Source: Carboxylicivirga marina (lineage in GTDB: Bacteria > Bacteroidota > Bacteroidia > Bacteroidales > Marinilabiliaceae). Taken from it: a DNA stretch of 44,472 bases. The position numbers were made by a program, and so were the translations under genes. How positions within the stretch are numbered: position 1 is the first letter of the stretch; each line of letters begins with the position of its first letter. Below, piece after piece: positions 1 through 8,950 of the stretch. Under the pieces are notes generated by a model. That model was not told where the DNA came from. It made no database searches and was given only the letters and a program-made list of their open reading frames with translations. The stretch covers positions 1-44,472 of the forward strand of contig NZ_JAENRR010000040.1 of assembly GCF_016612505.1 (NCBI RefSeq). Reading direction: 5' to 3'.

Positions 1-486
1 TTAATGATTTCTTCTACCATTTTGTTTCACTTTTCATGTGCTACAAAGTGGTCCAGTTTTTAAAGCGGTTAAAAACACTTTTTGTGAGAAATAGATGAAT
101 TGTTAAAATGTAACATTGGTAAGTATAAGCCAAGAGGATGTGAATAATAATATATGCATTGCTGACTATTGTCAGAGTGATGTGAAAAATGTAAGTATAT
201 TCAATATAATACTAATAATTAGTAAGAGTGACTCTAAATTAGCTTTTAAAATATAGAACAAATTCTGACGATTTATAAGCTAATAAATCAATATTGCATA
301 ATGAAGCTTCTTATAATTTCAGTAGATATGCACACATCTATAAAGTTCGATTTATTACTATTTAACGTTACTTCAGGGATGTTATATGTTTTAAAACAAT
401 CTTTTTTTAACTCAATTTATGAGGATAAAAATTGATTAGTTTCTACTTTTGTTCTTTCATTTTTATTAAACAATAAATTATTAGAT
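1..486. other. AT-rich leader with no recognisable gene
   Basis: No open frame of useful length or RNA gene is recognisable on either strand here. The stretch is very AT-rich. Its only interpretable signal is near its right end: a TACTTTTG box at 444-451 that fits the Bacteroidetes -7 consensus TAnnTTTG and would start a transcript about 30 nt ahead of the epimerase gene. The left part may be the intergenic tail of a neighbour outside the window. Confidence 0.6.
444..451 (+). promoter_or_regulatory. Putative Bacteroidetes -7 promoter box for the mce-mmd operon
   Basis: TACTTTTG matches TAnnTTTG, the -7 element used by the Bacteroidetes primary sigma factor. A weak TTTA stretch lies about 25 nt upstream. 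Initiation would fall near 458, leaving a short leader before the ATG at 487. This is a motif match only. Confidence 0.4.
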
Positions 487-897
487 ATGAAGCCTACGCA
501 TATTGAGCACATTGGGATCGCTGTAAAAGATTTAAAAGAAGCAATTCCGTTTTTCGAAAAAGTATACGGTTTAGAATGTTACGCTGTAGAAGAAGTAGTT
601 GATCAAAAAGTAAAAACTGCTTTTTTTAAGGTTGGAGATACAAAAATTGAACTTTTGGAATCAACAGATCCTGAAGGGCCAATCGGTAAATTTATTGAGA
701 AAAAAGGTGAAGGTATTCACCACATGGCATTTGCAGTGGAAAACTTAGCTGAAAAATTAAAATTTGTAGAGGAACAAGGAGTACGATTAATTGATAAGGC
801 TCCTAGAAAAGGTGCTGAAGGATTAAATATTGGGTTTCTTCATCCAAAGTCAACGTTTGGTGTGTTGACTGAGCTTTGTGAAGATCCTACTAAATAA
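487..897 (+). CDS. mce: Methylmalonyl-CoA epimerase
   Basis: A 136-residue protein of the VOC (glyoxalase/bleomycin-resistance) superfamily, the usual length for methylmalonyl-CoA epimerase. It opens with IEHIGIAVKDL, carrying the first metal His. A second cluster, GEGIHHMAFAVENL near residue 77, and the C-terminal GVLTELCE with its Glu supply the remaining ligands. The enzyme interconverts (R)- and (S)-methylmalonyl-CoA between methylmalonyl-CoA mutase and the decarboxylase. The next gene starts 32 nt downstream and encodes the carboxyltransferase subunit, so the context supports epimerase over other VOC enzymes. It is the first gene of a five-gene operon, with a -7-like box at 444-451. Confidence 0.93.
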   Translation: MKPTHIEHIGIAVKDLKEAIPFFEKVYGLECYAVEEVVDQKVKTAFFKVGDTKIELLESTDPEGPIGKFIEKKGEGIHHMAFAVENLAEKLKFVEEQGVRLIDKAPRKGAEGLNIGFLHPKSTFGVLTELCEDPTK

Positions 898-929
898 TTG
901 AAATTTCTGACTAATTCTTACAACTCTAT

Positions 930-2489
930 ATGTCAACTCAGGATAAAATTAAGAAACTAATCGACCTTCGTTCAGACGCAAAATTGGGCGGAGGTGTTAA
1001 GCGTATCGAAAAGCATCATTCTCAAGGGAAGATGACGGCGCGTGAAAGAATTGAAGTACTTATTGATGAAGGCTCATTTGAAGAGCTGGATATGTTTGTA
1101 ACTCATCGTTGTACCAATTTTGGTATGGAAAAGAACAAAATTCTTGGAGATGGTGTAGTAACAGGCCATGGCACAATTGATGGACGTGTTGTTTATGTAT
1201 ATGCGCAAGATTTTACTGTTTTTGGTGGTTCATTGTCTGAAACAATGGCTCAGAAAATTTGTAAGATTATGGATATGGCTATGAAAGTTGGTGCCCCTGT
1301 TATTGGTATCAATGATTCGGGAGGTGCCCGTATTCAAGAAGGTGTTACTTCATTAGCCGGATATGCTGAAATTTTTGAACGTAATATCTTAGCATCAGGT
1401 GTGATTCCGCAAATCTCTGCTATTTTCGGTCCTTGTGCCGGTGGTGCTGTATATTCACCCGCATTAACCGACTTTATCATGATGACTGAAGAGTCGTCAT
1501 ATATGTTTGTTACTGGTCCTAAAGTGGTAAAAACAGTAACTGGTGAAGAAATTTCAGTTGAAGACTTAGGGGGTGCTGATGTACATGCATCTAAATCGGG
1601 TGTGGCCCATTTTAAATGTGAAAATGAGGAGGAAGGCTTATTGTTGATTCGTAAGTTGGTTTCTTATTTACCACAAAACAATATGGAAGAAGCTCCTGTA
1701 TTGGAGTGCAACGACCCAATTGATCGTATGGATGATGCTTTAAATAACATCGTTCCGGATAATCCGAACTTACCTTACGACATGAATGATGTTATCTTCT
1801 CCATTGCTGATGAAGGTGAGTTTTTAGAGGTTCATAGAAACTATGCTAAAAACATTATAACAGGCTTTTGTCGTTTAGATGGACAATCGGTAGGTGTTGT
1901 AGCTAACCAGCCAAATTACCTTGCGGGTGTTTTAGATTGCGATGCATCACGTAAGGCAGCACGTTTCGTGCAGATGTGTGATGCCTTTAATATTCCAATT
2001 TTAACATTGGTTGATGTTCCAGGATTTTTACCTGGCTCAGGACAAGAGTATGCCGGTATCATCATTCATGGTGCAAAACTAATGTTTGCATACGGCGAAG
2101 CTACGGTTCCTAAAGTGACGGTTACTATCCGTAAATCATACGGAGGTGCACACGACGTTATGTCATCAAAACAGTTAAGAGGTGACTTTAACTATGCTTG
2201 GCCAATGGCAGAGATTGCAGTTATGGGAGCTAAAGGTGCTATAGAAGTACTAGAAGGACGAAATATTGCTAAGCTAGAAACAGAAGAAGAAAAGGCTGAA
2301 TTTGCTCAAAAGAAGACCGATGAATACGAAGAGTCTTTTGCGAATCCATATCAGGCAGCTTCATATGGTTACATCGATGATGTAATTGAGCCAAGAAATA
2401 CACGTTTCAGAGTTATTAGAGCTTTCCAGAATTTACAAACTAAGAAAGTTACTAATCCTCCTAAGAAACACTCTAATATTCCACTTTAA
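930..2489 (+). CDS. mmdA: Methylmalonyl-CoA decarboxylase alpha / acyl-CoA carboxylase carboxyltransferase subunit
   Basis: 519 residues, the standard length of the biotin-dependent carboxyltransferase family (PccB/MmdA). The N-terminal crotonase-like half holds [11 protein letters not shown] near residue 34, [12 protein letters not shown] near 127 and [13 protein letters not shown] near 167. The C-terminal half holds VDVPGFLPG near 363 and [11 protein letters not shown] near 401. No biotin carboxylase gene is present. The neighbours are OadG-like, biotin-carrier and OadB-like genes, so the complex is best read as the sodium-pumping methylmalonyl-CoA decarboxylase, which forms propionyl-CoA, rather than an ATP-dependent propionyl-CoA carboxylase. 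The direction of the reaction is inferred from these partners. The start follows the epimerase by 32 nt. Confidence 0.9.
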   Translation: MSTQDKIKKLIDLRSDAKLGGGVKRIEKHHSQGKMTARERIEVLIDEGSFEELDMFVTHRCTNFGMEKNKILGDGVVTGHGTIDGRVVYVYAQDFTVFGGSLSETMAQKICKIMDMAMKVGAPVIGINDSGGARIQEGVTSLAGYAEIFERNILASGVIPQISAIFGPCAGGAVYSPALTDFIMMTEESSYMFVTGPKVVKTVTGEEISVEDLGGADVHASKSGVAHFKCENEEEGLLLIRKLVSYLPQNNMEEAPVLECNDPIDRMDDALNNIVPDNPNLPYDMNDVIFSIADEGEFLEVHRNYAKNIITGFCRLDGQSVGVVANQPNYLAGVLDCDASRKAARFVQMCDAFNIPILTLVDVPGFLPGSGQEYAGIIIHGAKLMFAYGEATVPKVTVTIRKSYGGAHDVMSSKQLRGDFNYAWPMAEIAVMGAKGAIEVLEGRNIAKLETEEEKAEFAQKKTDEYEESFANPYQAASYGYIDDVIEPRNTRFRVIRAFQNLQTKKVTNPPKKHSNIPL

Positions 2490-2500
2490 ACCACTGCAAG

Positions 2501-2860
2501 ATGAATTTATTATTAGTTGATTCAATGACGTGGACAATTACCGTTTTAGGGTGGTTTATCGTTTTTGTGGCTTTAGTTTTCTTAATCGGCGTGTTTTTAA
2601 CTGTTCCTAAATTATTAAATTGGGGAATTAAGCGATCTCTTCGAAAGAAAAATAAGAGTACTGAGAAAGTAGAGCAGGCAGATGATACAGTTGTAATTAC
2701 TGGTGAAACAAATGCTGCCATTGCCATGGCACTTCACATGTATTTTAACGAACAACATGATGAAGAAAGTAATGTCATTACCATTAAAGAGGTGAAGAAG
2801 CGTTACTCGCCATGGAGTTCGAAAGTGTATAATTTTAACAATGTTAATTTCCCCAGATAG
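2501..2860 (+). CDS. mmdD: OadG-like small membrane subunit of the Na+-pumping decarboxylase
   Basis: 119 residues. One hydrophobic segment lies near residues 10-35 (WTITVLGWFIVFVALVFLIG). A basic stretch follows (KRSLRKKNK), then a soluble tail with ITGETNAAIAMALHMYF, a motif seen in OadG/MmdD proteins of Bacteroidetes. This subunit is thought to anchor the carboxyltransferase to the membrane beta subunit. Translation could instead begin at the Met at 2525, which would remove eight residues. It sits 11 nt after mmdA and 6 nt before the biotin-carrier gene, consistent with one transcript. The end of the protein is rich in aromatic and basic residues. Confidence 0.8.
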   Translation: MNLLLVDSMTWTITVLGWFIVFVALVFLIGVFLTVPKLLNWGIKRSLRKKNKSTEKVEQADDTVVITGETNAAIAMALHMYFNEQHDEESNVITIKEVKKRYSPWSSKVYNFNNVNFPR

Positions 2861-2866
2861 CAGAAC

Positions 2867-3292
2867 ATGAAAAAGTTTAGTTTTACCATTAGAGGTAATA
2901 AATACGACGTTCACCTTAAGGATATTGAGGAAAATATTGCTCAGTTAGATGTGAACGGTACTCAGTATGAAGTTGAAATTCATCAGGAGGTAAAAAAAGC
3001 TAAGACGCCAAGATTAGTACGTAAAGAAATTCAGCGTAAACCAGGTGAAGGTTTCATTACCAAAAAAGATGGAGGTAAAGTCGTTAAAGTAAATGCTCCA
3101 TTACCAGGTAATATTTTTAAGGTATTAGTTAAAGAAGGTGACGAAGTTAAAAAAGGTGACGTTTTGTTAGTAATGGAAGCCATGAAGATGGAAAACAACG
3201 TACTGGCTGAAAAAGAAGGTACAGTTGCTTCTGTTAAAGTATCAGTAGGCGATGCGGTATTACAAAACGATGTATTAATCGAAATGGAATAA
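2867..3292 (+). CDS. mmdC: Biotin carrier (biotin/lipoyl-attachment) subunit
   Basis: 141 residues. The C-terminal half is a biotinyl domain. VMEAMKMENN carries the biotin-accepting lysine at about residue 107, and the flanking INAPLPGNI-like and VGDAVLQNDVLIEME strands match the family. The N-terminal 60 residues form a separate beta-rich module, followed by a Lys/Pro-rich linker, as is usual for the gamma subunit of Bacteroidetes decarboxylases. It would shuttle CO2 from the carboxyltransferase to the OadB-like membrane subunit encoded next. It lies 6 nt after the OadG-like gene and 42 nt before the beta-subunit gene. Confidence 0.9.
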   Translation: MKKFSFTIRGNKYDVHLKDIEENIAQLDVNGTQYEVEIHQEVKKAKTPRLVRKEIQRKPGEGFITKKDGGKVVKVNAPLPGNIFKVLVKEGDEVKKGDVLLVMEAMKMENNVLAEKEGTVASVKVSVGDAVLQNDVLIEME

Positions 3293-3334
3293 ATTTCTTC
3301 TCGGGAAATTAAAACCATTGTTTAATTTATTTTT

Positions 3335-4597
3335 ATGAAACGATTTATCACTCTTTTTGGTGTTTTGTCGCTTTTATTCAGCCTTCAGTTTATCGGAGGA
3401 GGATTCGAAGCATTTGCCGCTGGCGGTGCAGGAGCAGGAGATACCTTTTTAGAGCATGCATCAAAAGGACTTGAAACATTTTGGAAGTTTACCGGTTTTT
3501 ACAACTTGATGGATAACCCTGCCAATTTGATAATGATTGGTGTTGGTTTGTTTTTCATCTTTTTGGCAATTAAATATGATTACGAACCATTGTTACTTGT
3601 TCCTATTGGTACAGGTGTGATTTTAGGAAATATTCCTTTTATGGAAGGTTATAAAATTGGTCTTTACGAAGAAGGTTCAGTTTTAAATTACCTGTACTTT
3701 GGTGTTCAGCAAGGTATTTATCCACCATTAATTTTCTTGGGTATTGGAGCTATGACTGATTTCTCATCTCTGATATCAAATCCAAAATTAATGATATTAG
3801 GTGCTGCTGCACAGGTTGGTATTTTTGCTACATTCTTAGGTGCTTCTGCTTTAGGATTTACACCTCAGGAGGCTGGTGCGATAGGTATTATTGGCGGAGC
3901 TGATGGTCCAACGGCGATTTTCTTATCATCTAAATTAGCACCATCATTAATGGGAGCTATTGCTATTGCAGCGTATTCGTACATGGCATTAGTACCTGTG
4001 ATTCAGCCGCCTATTATGCGCTTAATTATACCAAAGCGTGAGCGTTTGATTAAGATGAAGCCTCCGCGTGCGGTTTCTAAGGTAGAAAAGATCATGTTCC
4101 CTATTATCGGATTACTTTTAACAACATTTATTTCGCCATCGGCATTACCACTTTTAGGTATGTTGTTCTTTGGTAATTTGTTAAAAGAATCTGGTGTAAC
4201 AGAACGTTTAGCTGATACAGCTCGTAATGCCATGATTAATATTGTGACCATTTTATTAGGTATCACAGTAGGTGCTTCTACCCAGGCAGATTATTTCTTA
4301 ACGACTGATTCGCTTAAGATATTTGGCCTAGGAGCAGTATCGTTTATGGTTGCTACTGCCGGAGGATTATTCTTTGCTCGATTAATGAATACGTTCTTAA
4401 AGGGCGATAATAAGATTAATCCATTGATTGGAGCTGCAGGTGTTTCTGCTGTTCCCGATTCAGCTCGCGTAGTGCAGCATGAAGGTTTAAAAAGTGATCC
4501 AAATAACCACTTGTTAATGCATGCCATGGCACCTAACGTATCAGGTGTTATTGGTTCAGCTGTAGCAGCAGGTATTTTGCTGTCATTCCTGATGTAG
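3335..4597 (+). CDS. mmdB: Na+-translocating decarboxylase beta subunit (OadB/MmdB)
   Basis: 420 residues with about ten hydrophobic segments. It matches the sodium-ion-translocating decarboxylase beta family: FLGIGAMTDFSSLISNP near residue 130, GIIGGADGPTAIFLSSKLAP near 184 (the conserved Asp-containing region linked to Na+ transport), and GVSAVPDSARVVQ near 369. It decarboxylates carboxybiotin and couples this to Na+ export. The first ~30 residues look like a cleavable signal peptide (LLFSLQFIGGGFEAFAAG), an N-terminal extension beyond the short form of the family. It is the last gene of the operon, and the hairpin at 4621-4656 terminates it. Confidence 0.93.
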   Translation: MKRFITLFGVLSLLFSLQFIGGGFEAFAAGGAGAGDTFLEHASKGLETFWKFTGFYNLMDNPANLIMIGVGLFFIFLAIKYDYEPLLLVPIGTGVILGNIPFMEGYKIGLYEEGSVLNYLYFGVQQGIYPPLIFLGIGAMTDFSSLISNPKLMILGAAAQVGIFATFLGASALGFTPQEAGAIGIIGGADGPTAIFLSSKLAPSLMGAIAIAAYSYMALVPVIQPPIMRLIIPKRERLIKMKPPRAVSKVEKIMFPIIGLLLTTFISPSALPLLGMLFFGNLLKESGVTERLADTARNAMINIVTILLGITVGASTQADYFLTTDSLKIFGLGAVSFMVATAGGLFFARLMNTFLKGDNKINPLIGAAGVSAVPDSARVVQHEGLKSDPNNHLLMHAMAPNVSGVIGSAVAAGILLSFLM

Positions 4598-4620
4598 TCA
4601 ATAGTATTACTAAAATATTA

Positions 4621-4656
4621 AAAGGGCTTGAAATAGTTATTTCAAGCCCTTTTTTA
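4621..4656 (+). terminator. Rho-independent terminator of the mmd operon
   Basis: GGGCTTGAAATA pairs perfectly with TATTTCAAGCCC, preceded by AAA and followed by TTTTTT. It lies between the operon and the convergent META-domain gene, so it may also help end that transcript on the other strand. Confidence 0.9.
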
Positions 4657-4671
4657 TCATGAATTACGTGA

Positions 4672-5361
4672 TTAATCCATTCGTTTACATTTAATAATAA
4701 CTTCATCTTCCGAGATAAGATACAGATGCTGATTGAATCTGAAGTAAGCATCAACACTATTTAATGCTTGCAGATACTTATCCTCAAGGGTCTGATTAGC
4801 ACAAGTTCTTCTTGAAGAAAGTACCTTGGTGAACTTTATTTGATTAGTGCCACTAATAAGCTCAATTTTGCCTCTAAAGTTATTGCACCCACCTTTGCCC
4901 ATAATGATGTTTTCAGTCATGTTTATTTCAAGGGTTTGTTCGCAGTCCGAATGTAAGGGATTATCACCTTTTACATCAACTACTCCCCATATATCAAATA
5001 AACTTCGAGAATGTGGGGCATAAGTTTCTTTGCTGATAATTTCTATTAATTCATAGTTGAATGATGATGCGTCAGCTGGTGCATTCTCCTTTCGAATAAT
5101 ACGTACTTTAAGTTGGTATTGATTACCTGGTATAAAATCAAATCCTTTTATTGACGAATAGAAATTTTCCCATTGCTCTGTATCCGATTTCCGTACTAAT
5201 AAGCACTTCATCGGAGCAATACCCATGCAGTCTACTTTGTAAGGAGCAATAAAAAATGTGGAAATCTGCTCTTTTTCTTTATTGCTACTTTTCTGTTTCG
5301 CTTTAAAAGAACATGCAGCCAATATCAATGAAAATAGGGCTAAAGAAGCAATGTATTTCAT
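4672..5361 (-). CDS. DUF4377 + META domain lipoprotein
   Basis: 229 residues with a lipoprotein signal (LFSLILAACS, lipid-modified Cys at about 16). Residues ~30-110 match DUF4377 (FFIAPYKVDCMG ... CLLVRK ... WENFYSSIKGFDF). Residues ~120-225 match the META domain found in HslJ, with the hallmark GKGGCNNFRG followed later by TCANQTLEDKYLQAL. META/HslJ proteins are envelope proteins linked to heat or antibiotic stress, but no catalytic function is known. It starts 62 nt after the wzc-like gene on the same strand and could be co-transcribed with it. The DUF4377-META fusion is a recurrent Bacteroidetes arrangement. Confidence 0.75.
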   Translation of the reverse strand: MKYIASLALFSLILAACSFKAKQKSSNKEKEQISTFFIAPYKVDCMGIAPMKCLLVRKSDTEQWENFYSSIKGFDFIPGNQYQLKVRIIRKENAPADASSFNYELIEIISKETYAPHSRSLFDIWGVVDVKGDNPLHSDCEQTLEINMTENIIMGKGGCNNFRGKIELISGTNQIKFTKVLSSRRTCANQTLEDKYLQALNSVDAYFRFNQHLYLISEDEVIIKCKRMD

Positions 5362-5423
5362 GATAGTAAGTTTTGATTACCACATAAAATACGTTGTTTT
5401 TAAGTAAATAGCAATACTGTTAA

Positions 5424-7811
5424 CTATTCCTCATAGTAGCCGTGACCGTATCCATAGCCGTATCCGTACCCATAACCATAGCCATATTTGTTCCTTTTGG
5501 CGTAAATGTCATTTAATAGAATCCCCACATTTGTAATCCCCTCATCCTTCATGTTTTTAATGGTTTGAGACAATACGTTTTTAATCGTATGTTGTTGCCT
5601 AACAAGGAATAAAAGGGTGTCAGTGTGTCTGGCTAATAAGTATGGATCAGAAACAATGCCCATTGGCGGTGTATCAATAATAATGATGTCAAAATCTTCT
5701 TTTAACTTGCTAAGAAGCTCTGATGTTTTATCTGAACTAATTAGCTCAGATGGATTAGGAGGGATGTTGCCTGAAGGCACAATTGTTAAGTTATCCTGTC
5801 CTGAATTCATAAGGATATTAGAGTAGCTGGCTTGATCTATTAAAAAGTTAGAAATGCCAAGCTTATCCTTACTGTCAAAAATTTTATTCAGTCCTGGTTT
5901 TCTCATATCAAAACCAAGTAAAGCAGTTTTTTTACCACTTAATGCGAAGGCTGCAGCCATGTTTAAAGCACAAAAGGTTTTACCTTCGCCTGGCATTGAT
6001 GACGATACACCAATAATGGGAGACTTGATGCCTCTATTCATAAATTCGATACGTGTGCGTACTCGCCTGAATGTTTCCGTAACCACCGATTTTGGGTGAT
6101 GATTGACTACATTGCTTTCCTCATTTGTGTTATGAATAATATTTCCAACAATAGGTAGTTGTGTGATGCGTTCTATGTCATCAATATCAATTATTTTATT
6201 ATTTAATAATTGTCGTAAGGCCAGAAATGCCAACGGAATTATTAAGCCAAGAAGCAAAGCTTTCTTTTGGTTGCCCGCTTTATTGGGAGAAACCTGTCCT
6301 GCATATCTTGCGCTTTCAAGTATCTGATGGTCTGGTGTATTAGATGCCTTTTGGATTTGAGCTTCCGATTGTTTCCTAAGAAGAAAAGTATAAACTTCAT
6401 TACTAAGCTCAAATTTACGCTCAATTCCTAATAATCGTCGCTCTGTTTCGGGTAAACCATATAACTCCTGCTCATTTTTCTCTTTATCTGCCAATAAGCG
6501 CAACTTATTATCATCAATTACCTTTATCTGACTGGTCAGTGTCTCAAGCAGTGTTTGGCAAGCAATTTCAATCTTATTTACTAGATCTTTGTTTACGTAG
6601 TTAAGTTCTTCTCCGTAAGAACCTGTAATGGATAATCGTTGCGAATTAAGCTCCATAATCGCTTTAATTTGTTCGCTTAAGATAGTATTCTCCATTTCGT
6701 ACATGGCTGGTGCCAAAACATGCTCTTCCCTTAAATCGGACGAAAAGTACTCTTGCAGGTACAAGTAGTAACTTCTTTTGATTTCTAGTTCGGTTAATTT
6801 CTGCTCTATCTCTTGCATGCCATTAAACAGGTATTCGGCTTTAGCTGATACACTTTGTATTCGATTATCTGTTCTGAATTGACTTAGTTCAGAACCAGTC
6901 AGCTGCAGTGTGTCGGCTATTACGACTAATTGCTGACTGATAAAATCAATGGTATTAGTAGCAATCAGGTTTTTCTGTTTGAGATTATTGGAGATAAATA
7001 CTTCAGCCAACTTGTTTAAAAATACCAGGTTCTTATTGTTGTTTTTTCCCGTAATAGAGACTCTTATTATCGATGACCCTTCATTAGGCAGCTGTGCTCT
7101 TAATCGGCTTTTATATTGCCCTGCTAAACTACGAGGGTGGTTAAAAACAAAGTATTGCTCAATATTGGAGTTGGTTCCGGTGTTTTTTGGAGCAATTATA
7201 AAATGTCCCCATGGAGTTTTAATTTTTTCGTTATAATTAACGGTTTCTTCAAAGTTAATTGGTCCAACACTTCCTGATTTATTATCGCCTTTGTATACAT
7301 AGGTTGAACCACCTTCTTCAGCTTCAATTCTTATTTTGCATTGCCTGTTATTAAGCGGTATCACATATATAGGAACATTTATCAGTTGAGGGTGAGTAGA
7401 GTCAAATTGAACCACATAATTAGTACTTCGGTACATCTCGGTGTTCTTCAATCTGCCTTCAGCAAAGTAACTCACGTGAAAATCGAGTTGCTCAATCGTT
7501 TGCTGAACAATGTCCCACGATGTTAAGATAGCAATTTGATTATCAACACTTCTTTGTCCTGGCGTTAAACCAAAACCTTGCATAATGTCTGATTGTGGCA
7601 TATTACTATCGCCTCGTTCCTCCATTAATAGAGTAATGGTAGCACTGTGGATAGGATGAATATAACGATGTGCCAAAAAGACACTTAGCAGGCTTATTGG
7701 AATTGTAATTGCAAAAAGCCACCAGAAATGTAGCAAATCCTGGATAAAGCGCTTAATGTCAATGTTAAATAATGAATTGGAGGGTTGAGAATTATGTGTT
7801 TCAGGCGACAT
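5424..7811 (-). CDS. wzc: Wzc-like polysaccharide co-polymerase / bacterial tyrosine kinase
   Basis: 795 residues, the typical length of a one-piece Wzc. A Wzz domain with a first membrane segment at about residues 28-50 opens the protein. A periplasmic coiled-coil region (~270-470) follows, then the PETERRLLGIERKFELSNEVY motif region typical of these proteins. A second membrane segment lies near 520-540 and the cytoplasmic BY-kinase domain starts near 590. It has Walker A SSMPGEGKT (~609), Walker A' ALLGFDMRKPG and Walker B IIIIDTPPMG. The C-terminus ends in an alternating Gly-Tyr tract, the autophosphorylated tyrosine cluster. It controls chain length and export together with Wza, encoded 9 nt upstream. 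No glycosyltransferases lie nearby, so the polysaccharide locus itself must be elsewhere. Confidence 0.92.
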   Translation of the reverse strand: MSPETHNSQPSNSLFNIDIKRFIQDLLHFWWLFAITIPISLLSVFLAHRYIHPIHSATITLLMEERGDSNMPQSDIMQGFGLTPGQRSVDNQIAILTSWDIVQQTIEQLDFHVSYFAEGRLKNTEMYRSTNYVVQFDSTHPQLINVPIYVIPLNNRQCKIRIEAEEGGSTYVYKGDNKSGSVGPINFEETVNYNEKIKTPWGHFIIAPKNTGTNSNIEQYFVFNHPRSLAGQYKSRLRAQLPNEGSSIIRVSITGKNNNKNLVFLNKLAEVFISNNLKQKNLIATNTIDFISQQLVVIADTLQLTGSELSQFRTDNRIQSVSAKAEYLFNGMQEIEQKLTELEIKRSYYLYLQEYFSSDLREEHVLAPAMYEMENTILSEQIKAIMELNSQRLSITGSYGEELNYVNKDLVNKIEIACQTLLETLTSQIKVIDDNKLRLLADKEKNEQELYGLPETERRLLGIERKFELSNEVYTFLLRKQSEAQIQKASNTPDHQILESARYAGQVSPNKAGNQKKALLLGLIIPLAFLALRQLLNNKIIDIDDIERITQLPIVGNIIHNTNEESNVVNHHPKSVVTETFRRVRTRIEFMNRGIKSPIIGVSSSMPGEGKTFCALNMAAAFALSGKKTALLGFDMRKPGLNKIFDSKDKLGISNFLIDQASYSNILMNSGQDNLTIVPSGNIPPNPSELISSDKTSELLSKLKEDFDIIIIDTPPMGIVSDPYLLARHTDTLLFLVRQQHTIKNVLSQTIKNMKDEGITNVGILLNDIYAKRNKYGYGYGYGYGYGYGHGYYEE

Positions 7812-7820
7812 AAATTCAAA

Positions 7821-8633
7821 TTAATTGATGATGGTTTGTAAGGTTAGGTAAAGTGCTAGTGCCGTGGTTATTATACCAATTGAAAAAGATTCGCCAATGC
7901 CTAACTGTTTAGCTTTCATTGGTCGTACATATATTAAGTCGTTAGGATATATGTAGTAGTATTCTGAATTAACAATGTTTTTGTCGGTAAAGTCGACTTC
8001 ATACGTAACAGGTCCATCTGGTAATTGGCGCACTAATTTCATTTTTCGTTGCTTACCAAAAGGTGTAATACCTCCAGCCATCGCTACAGCTTCAAAAATG
8101 GTAACCTGTTCTTTTTGCATAACTACCACACCTTGCTTTCTGAATTCCCCTAGCGCAGTAAATGTATTGGAAGCTAATTTGAAGGTGAGGCTGTATTCTT
8201 TTAAAAATGGTTTTAATGCTTCTTGCACTTTTTCTTTACCCATTTTAACATTACAACCTTTCATGTTTATTTTGCCTACATAAGGAAAATCGATATTCAT
8301 TGAATCATCAAGCTGATAGAAAAAGAAATTCTGATTTCTTTGGGTACTGGCACTATTACCTTGGGCCTGATTAAAGAACTCCGATATTTTAGGATCAGGG
8401 GTGGAGACGTTAATAAACAGATAATCGTTCGGTTGTAAATAATACTTATCAGTAATGTTATCAAGCGGTGCAAACGGATTCTCGTAATTCTTATTCTCGC
8501 TTTTGTCCTGTAGTAAAACTATTTCTTTTTGAGGGATGCAGCTTGAGAAAATCACAATAAATGCTAGCAGCTTAAAGATCTCTCTCAGGTATTTATGCTT
8601 GTTGGTTTGGTTCAAGTTCAGATTCTTACTCAT
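7821..8633 (-). CDS. wza: Wza-like outer-membrane polysaccharide export lipoprotein
   Basis: 270 residues from the Met at 8633. The longer open frame to 8702 is rejected because a -7 box at 8707-8700 would leave no room for it. The N-terminus is a lipoprotein signal (LLAFIVIFSSC). Residues ~70-165 form the Poly_export domain (DNITDKYYLQPNDYLFINVSTPDP). A SLBB-like region with GVVVMQKEQVTIFEAVAMAGGI follows, and a C-terminal hydrophobic helix (SIGIITTALALYLTLQT) closes the protein, as in Wza outer-membrane barrels. It forms the export channel that docks on the Wzc-like kinase encoded immediately downstream. Confidence 0.9.
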   Translation of the reverse strand: MSKNLNLNQTNKHKYLREIFKLLAFIVIFSSCIPQKEIVLLQDKSENKNYENPFAPLDNITDKYYLQPNDYLFINVSTPDPKISEFFNQAQGNSASTQRNQNFFFYQLDDSMNIDFPYVGKINMKGCNVKMGKEKVQEALKPFLKEYSLTFKLASNTFTALGEFRKQGVVVMQKEQVTIFEAVAMAGGITPFGKQRKMKLVRQLPDGPVTYEVDFTDKNIVNSEYYYIYPNDLIYVRPMKAKQLGIGESFSIGIITTALALYLTLQTIIN

Positions 8634-8950
8634 CTTTAATGATTTGTATTTTATAACTTTTAAAAATAGAAAAAGAAATTGTAACATAATCTCATTGTGC
8701 AAAAATAAGCTTTTATTCGTTTTTTTGAGTGTATGCGCAGTTATTAAGATGTTTCAGTACTAAATTGATTTCATTGCAGTAATAAAATTAATGGAGCGCT
8801 ATTCATAAGTGGTAGATATTAAGTTGCTTGTGTCAATTGTTCTGTCGTTTAATAAAAAATCATCATTTTATATGTCGACTTAAACCTAAAAAGCATTAAG
8901 TATCTCTTATAATTTTTTAATTTTGCACAAAATTTTAAACAGTTACAGGA
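8634..8950. promoter_or_regulatory. Divergent promoter region between wza and ffh
   Basis: 317 bases without a gene. On the minus strand a TATTTTTG box at 8707-8700 fits TAnnTTTG and would start the wza-wzc transcript about 60 nt before its ATG. On the plus strand TAATTTTG at 8918-8925 would start ffh with a ~20-nt leader. No riboswitch or small RNA is recognised between them. Confidence 0.55.
8918..8925 (+). promoter_or_regulatory. Putative -7 box for ffh
   Basis: TAATTTTG fits TAnnTTTG and is 25 nt before the ffh ATG. Motif match only. Confidence 0.45.

Noticed and set aside
930-3292. Propionyl-CoA carboxylase as the identity of the MmdA-like complex
   Set aside because: No biotin carboxylase gene is present and an OadB-type Na+ pump subunit is, so the decarboxylase interpretation is better supported.
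7761-8762. Plus-strand frames opposite wza and wzc
   Set aside because: They are out-of-frame shadows of well-supported minus-strand genes with no motif support.
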